Source of the DNA: Lachnospiraceae bacterium UBA3785
Lineage (GTDB): Bacteria; Bacillota; Clostridia; Lachnospirales; Lachnospiraceae
Assembly: GCA_002369495.1 (NCBI GenBank)
Contig: DFFD01000239.1
Location: 1 to 14,451 of the forward strand
Direction of reading: 5' to 3'
DNA length: 14,451 nt
Within the stretch, counting starts at the first letter, position 1; each line of letters begins with the position of its first letter. Shown here piece after piece: positions 13,451 to 14,451 of the stretch. The notes under the pieces were generated by a model, which worked only from the letters and a program-made list of their open reading frames with translations, made no database searches and had not been told where the DNA came from. The position numbers were made by a program, and so were the translations under genes.

Positions 13451-14451
13451 ATGCTGACGTACGCAATGGATAAACGAGGGAAACTCGGGAAGACGGAGTT
13501 TCTGAGCCGCTCCATACGCGGGGATATCCTCGCGGGGAGGCTCGCAGCCGGCGAACGCCTGCCGTCGAAGCGGGCGCTCGCCGGCCACCTCGGCGTGTCG
13601 GTCATCACGGTCGAGAATGCCTACCTCATGCTGGAGGACGAGGGGTTCATTTCCGCGAGGCCGCGGAGCGGATATTATGTCAACAGGGTGCCGCACAAAA
13701 GGCAGGAGCAGACCGGCTCGAAAGGGCCGGGACTCATCACGGAGGAGAGCGCAGGCGGCCGCGGGGAAAATGCCCCGTCCTGCTTCCCTCAGTTCGCCCG
13801 GATCATGCGCCGGCTGCTCTCGGAGAAGCCTGAGATCCTGACGGAGGACCCGCCGCGGCTCGGCTGCGCGGTGCTCCGGAACGCGATCGCAAAATATCTC
13901 TTCCGCTACCGCGGCATGCAAGTGGATGCGGATCGGATCATCGTGGGTTCCGGCGCGGAGTACCTCTACGGGCTCATCGTGCAGCTCCTGGGCCGCGACG
14001 AGCTCTACGGGATCGAGGATCCCTCCTACGAGAAGATCCGGCAGGTCTACGAGGCGAACGGTGCCGCGATCGAGCGCCTGCCGATGGGTCCGGACGGGAT
14101 CCGGGACGAGGCGCTTCAGAGCGCCCGCGCGAGGATCCTCCATGTGACGCCCTTCCACAGCTACCCGAGCGGCGTCACAGCCACGGCGGACAAGCGGTTT
14201 GCCTACATCCGCTGGGCGGCTCGGCGCGGCGCATTTCTCATCGAGGACGATTTCGATTCGGAATTCAACACCCCGCGAAAGCCGCTGGAGACCCTCTGCG
14301 CGATGGACGGCGGGCAGAGAGTGATTTATATCAATACATTTTCCAAGAGCATCGCGCCGTCGATGCGCGTCGGCTACATGGTCCTGCCGAAGGCCCTGAT
14401 GGGGAAATACGAAGAAAAGCTCGGGTTTTACTCCTGCACGGTCCCGGTCTT
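13451..14451 (+). CDS. MocR/PdxR-type GntR-aminotransferase regulator, 3' end cut
   Basis: The first 333 residues are present; the gene runs off the window. Residues about 14-80 are a GntR winged helix-turn-helix ('ILAGRLAAGERLPSKRALAG', 'VSVITVENAYLMLEDEGFI', 'RSGYYV'). After a linker (about 80-130) comes a fold-type I aminotransferase-like domain with 'GSGAEYLYGLI' (166-176), the cofactor-binding aspartate region 'IEDDFDSEF' (264-272) and the pyridoxal-phosphate lysine K299 in 'NTFSKS'. MocR proteins sense PLP or PLP-amino-acid adducts and control vitamin B6, GABA, amino-acid or other genes; the target here is not visible. Being the first gene after a bidirectional terminator it is independently transcribed. 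The ATG at 13451 follows an AAAAGGA signal. Confidence 0.92.
   Translation, partial: MLTYAMDKRGKLGKTEFLSRSIRGDILAGRLAAGERLPSKRALAGHLGVSVITVENAYLMLEDEGFISARPRSGYYVNRVPHKRQEQTGSKGPGLITEESAGGRGENAPSCFPQFARIMRRLLSEKPEILTEDPPRLGCAVLRNAIAKYLFRYRGMQVDADRIIVGSGAEYLYGLIVQLLGRDELYGIEDPSYEKIRQVYEANGAAIERLPMGPDGIRDEALQSARARILHVTPFHSYPSGVTATADKRFAYIRWAARRGAFLIEDDFDSEFNTPRKPLETLCAMDGGQRVIYINTFSKSIAPSMRVGYMVLPKALMGKYEEKLGFYSCTVPV

Overview
The window looks like a chromosomal segment of a G+C-rich (roughly 60% by eye) Gram-positive anaerobe, most likely of the Clostridia/Lachnospiraceae type. This rests on an FMN-riboswitch-controlled ECF riboflavin transporter gene (ribU), a low-GC-Gram-positive-style SNF2 helicase with an N-terminal SWIM finger, a CmpB-like membrane protein, a BMP-family lipoprotein, a secreted NlpC/P60 enzyme and a Tn916-type integrase. 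The genus cannot be read from the sequence alone.

Region 1 (1 to about 2380) is distinctly A+T-richer than the rest and is the integrase end of a Tn916-family conjugative or mobilizable element. It holds a partial XRE-type regulator on the minus strand with a near-ideal promoter and embedded operator, a roughly 600-base structured region with no convincing gene, a small excisionase (xis), and a tyrosine recombinase (int). Beyond int lie tandem 12-bp repeats that resemble integrase arm sites. The element ends just before the ribU promoter. The remainder of the element lies to the left, outside the window.

Region 2 (about 2390-3840, plus strand) is a riboflavin-uptake operon: promoter, FMN riboswitch, intrinsic terminator, ribU, and an overlapping Nudix hydrolase. 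Region 3 (3846-8063, minus strand) is a two-gene unit, an HD-domain phosphohydrolase followed by a 1242-residue SWIM/SNF2 helicase. The Shine-Dalgarno of the helicase lies in the last codons of the HD gene and its start codon is TTG. A back-to-back promoter region (8094-8170) separates this unit from region 4.

Region 4 (8203-13155, plus strand) has a CmpB-like membrane protein with a long charged coiled-coil tail. It then has its own promoter and a two-gene unit: a secreted cell-wall endopeptidase with three ricin-type beta-trefoils, and an orphan BMP-family lipoprotein. The unit is closed by an 80-bp REP-like palindrome and a strong bidirectional terminator. Region 5 (13308-end) is an A-tract-rich leader and a MocR/PdxR-type GntR-aminotransferase regulator cut by the window edge.

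No rRNA, tRNA or CRISPR was found. The most unusual signal is not a gene. The 7-mer GAAAATG/CATTTTC occurs 23 times by hand count in the G+C-rich part, where about one would be expected from base composition, and nearly always on the sense strand of genes. Other points of interest are the REP-like palindrome, a stem-loop between xis and int, a second SWIM-like cysteine/histidine cluster in the helicase, and a Nudix gene placed under FMN control.
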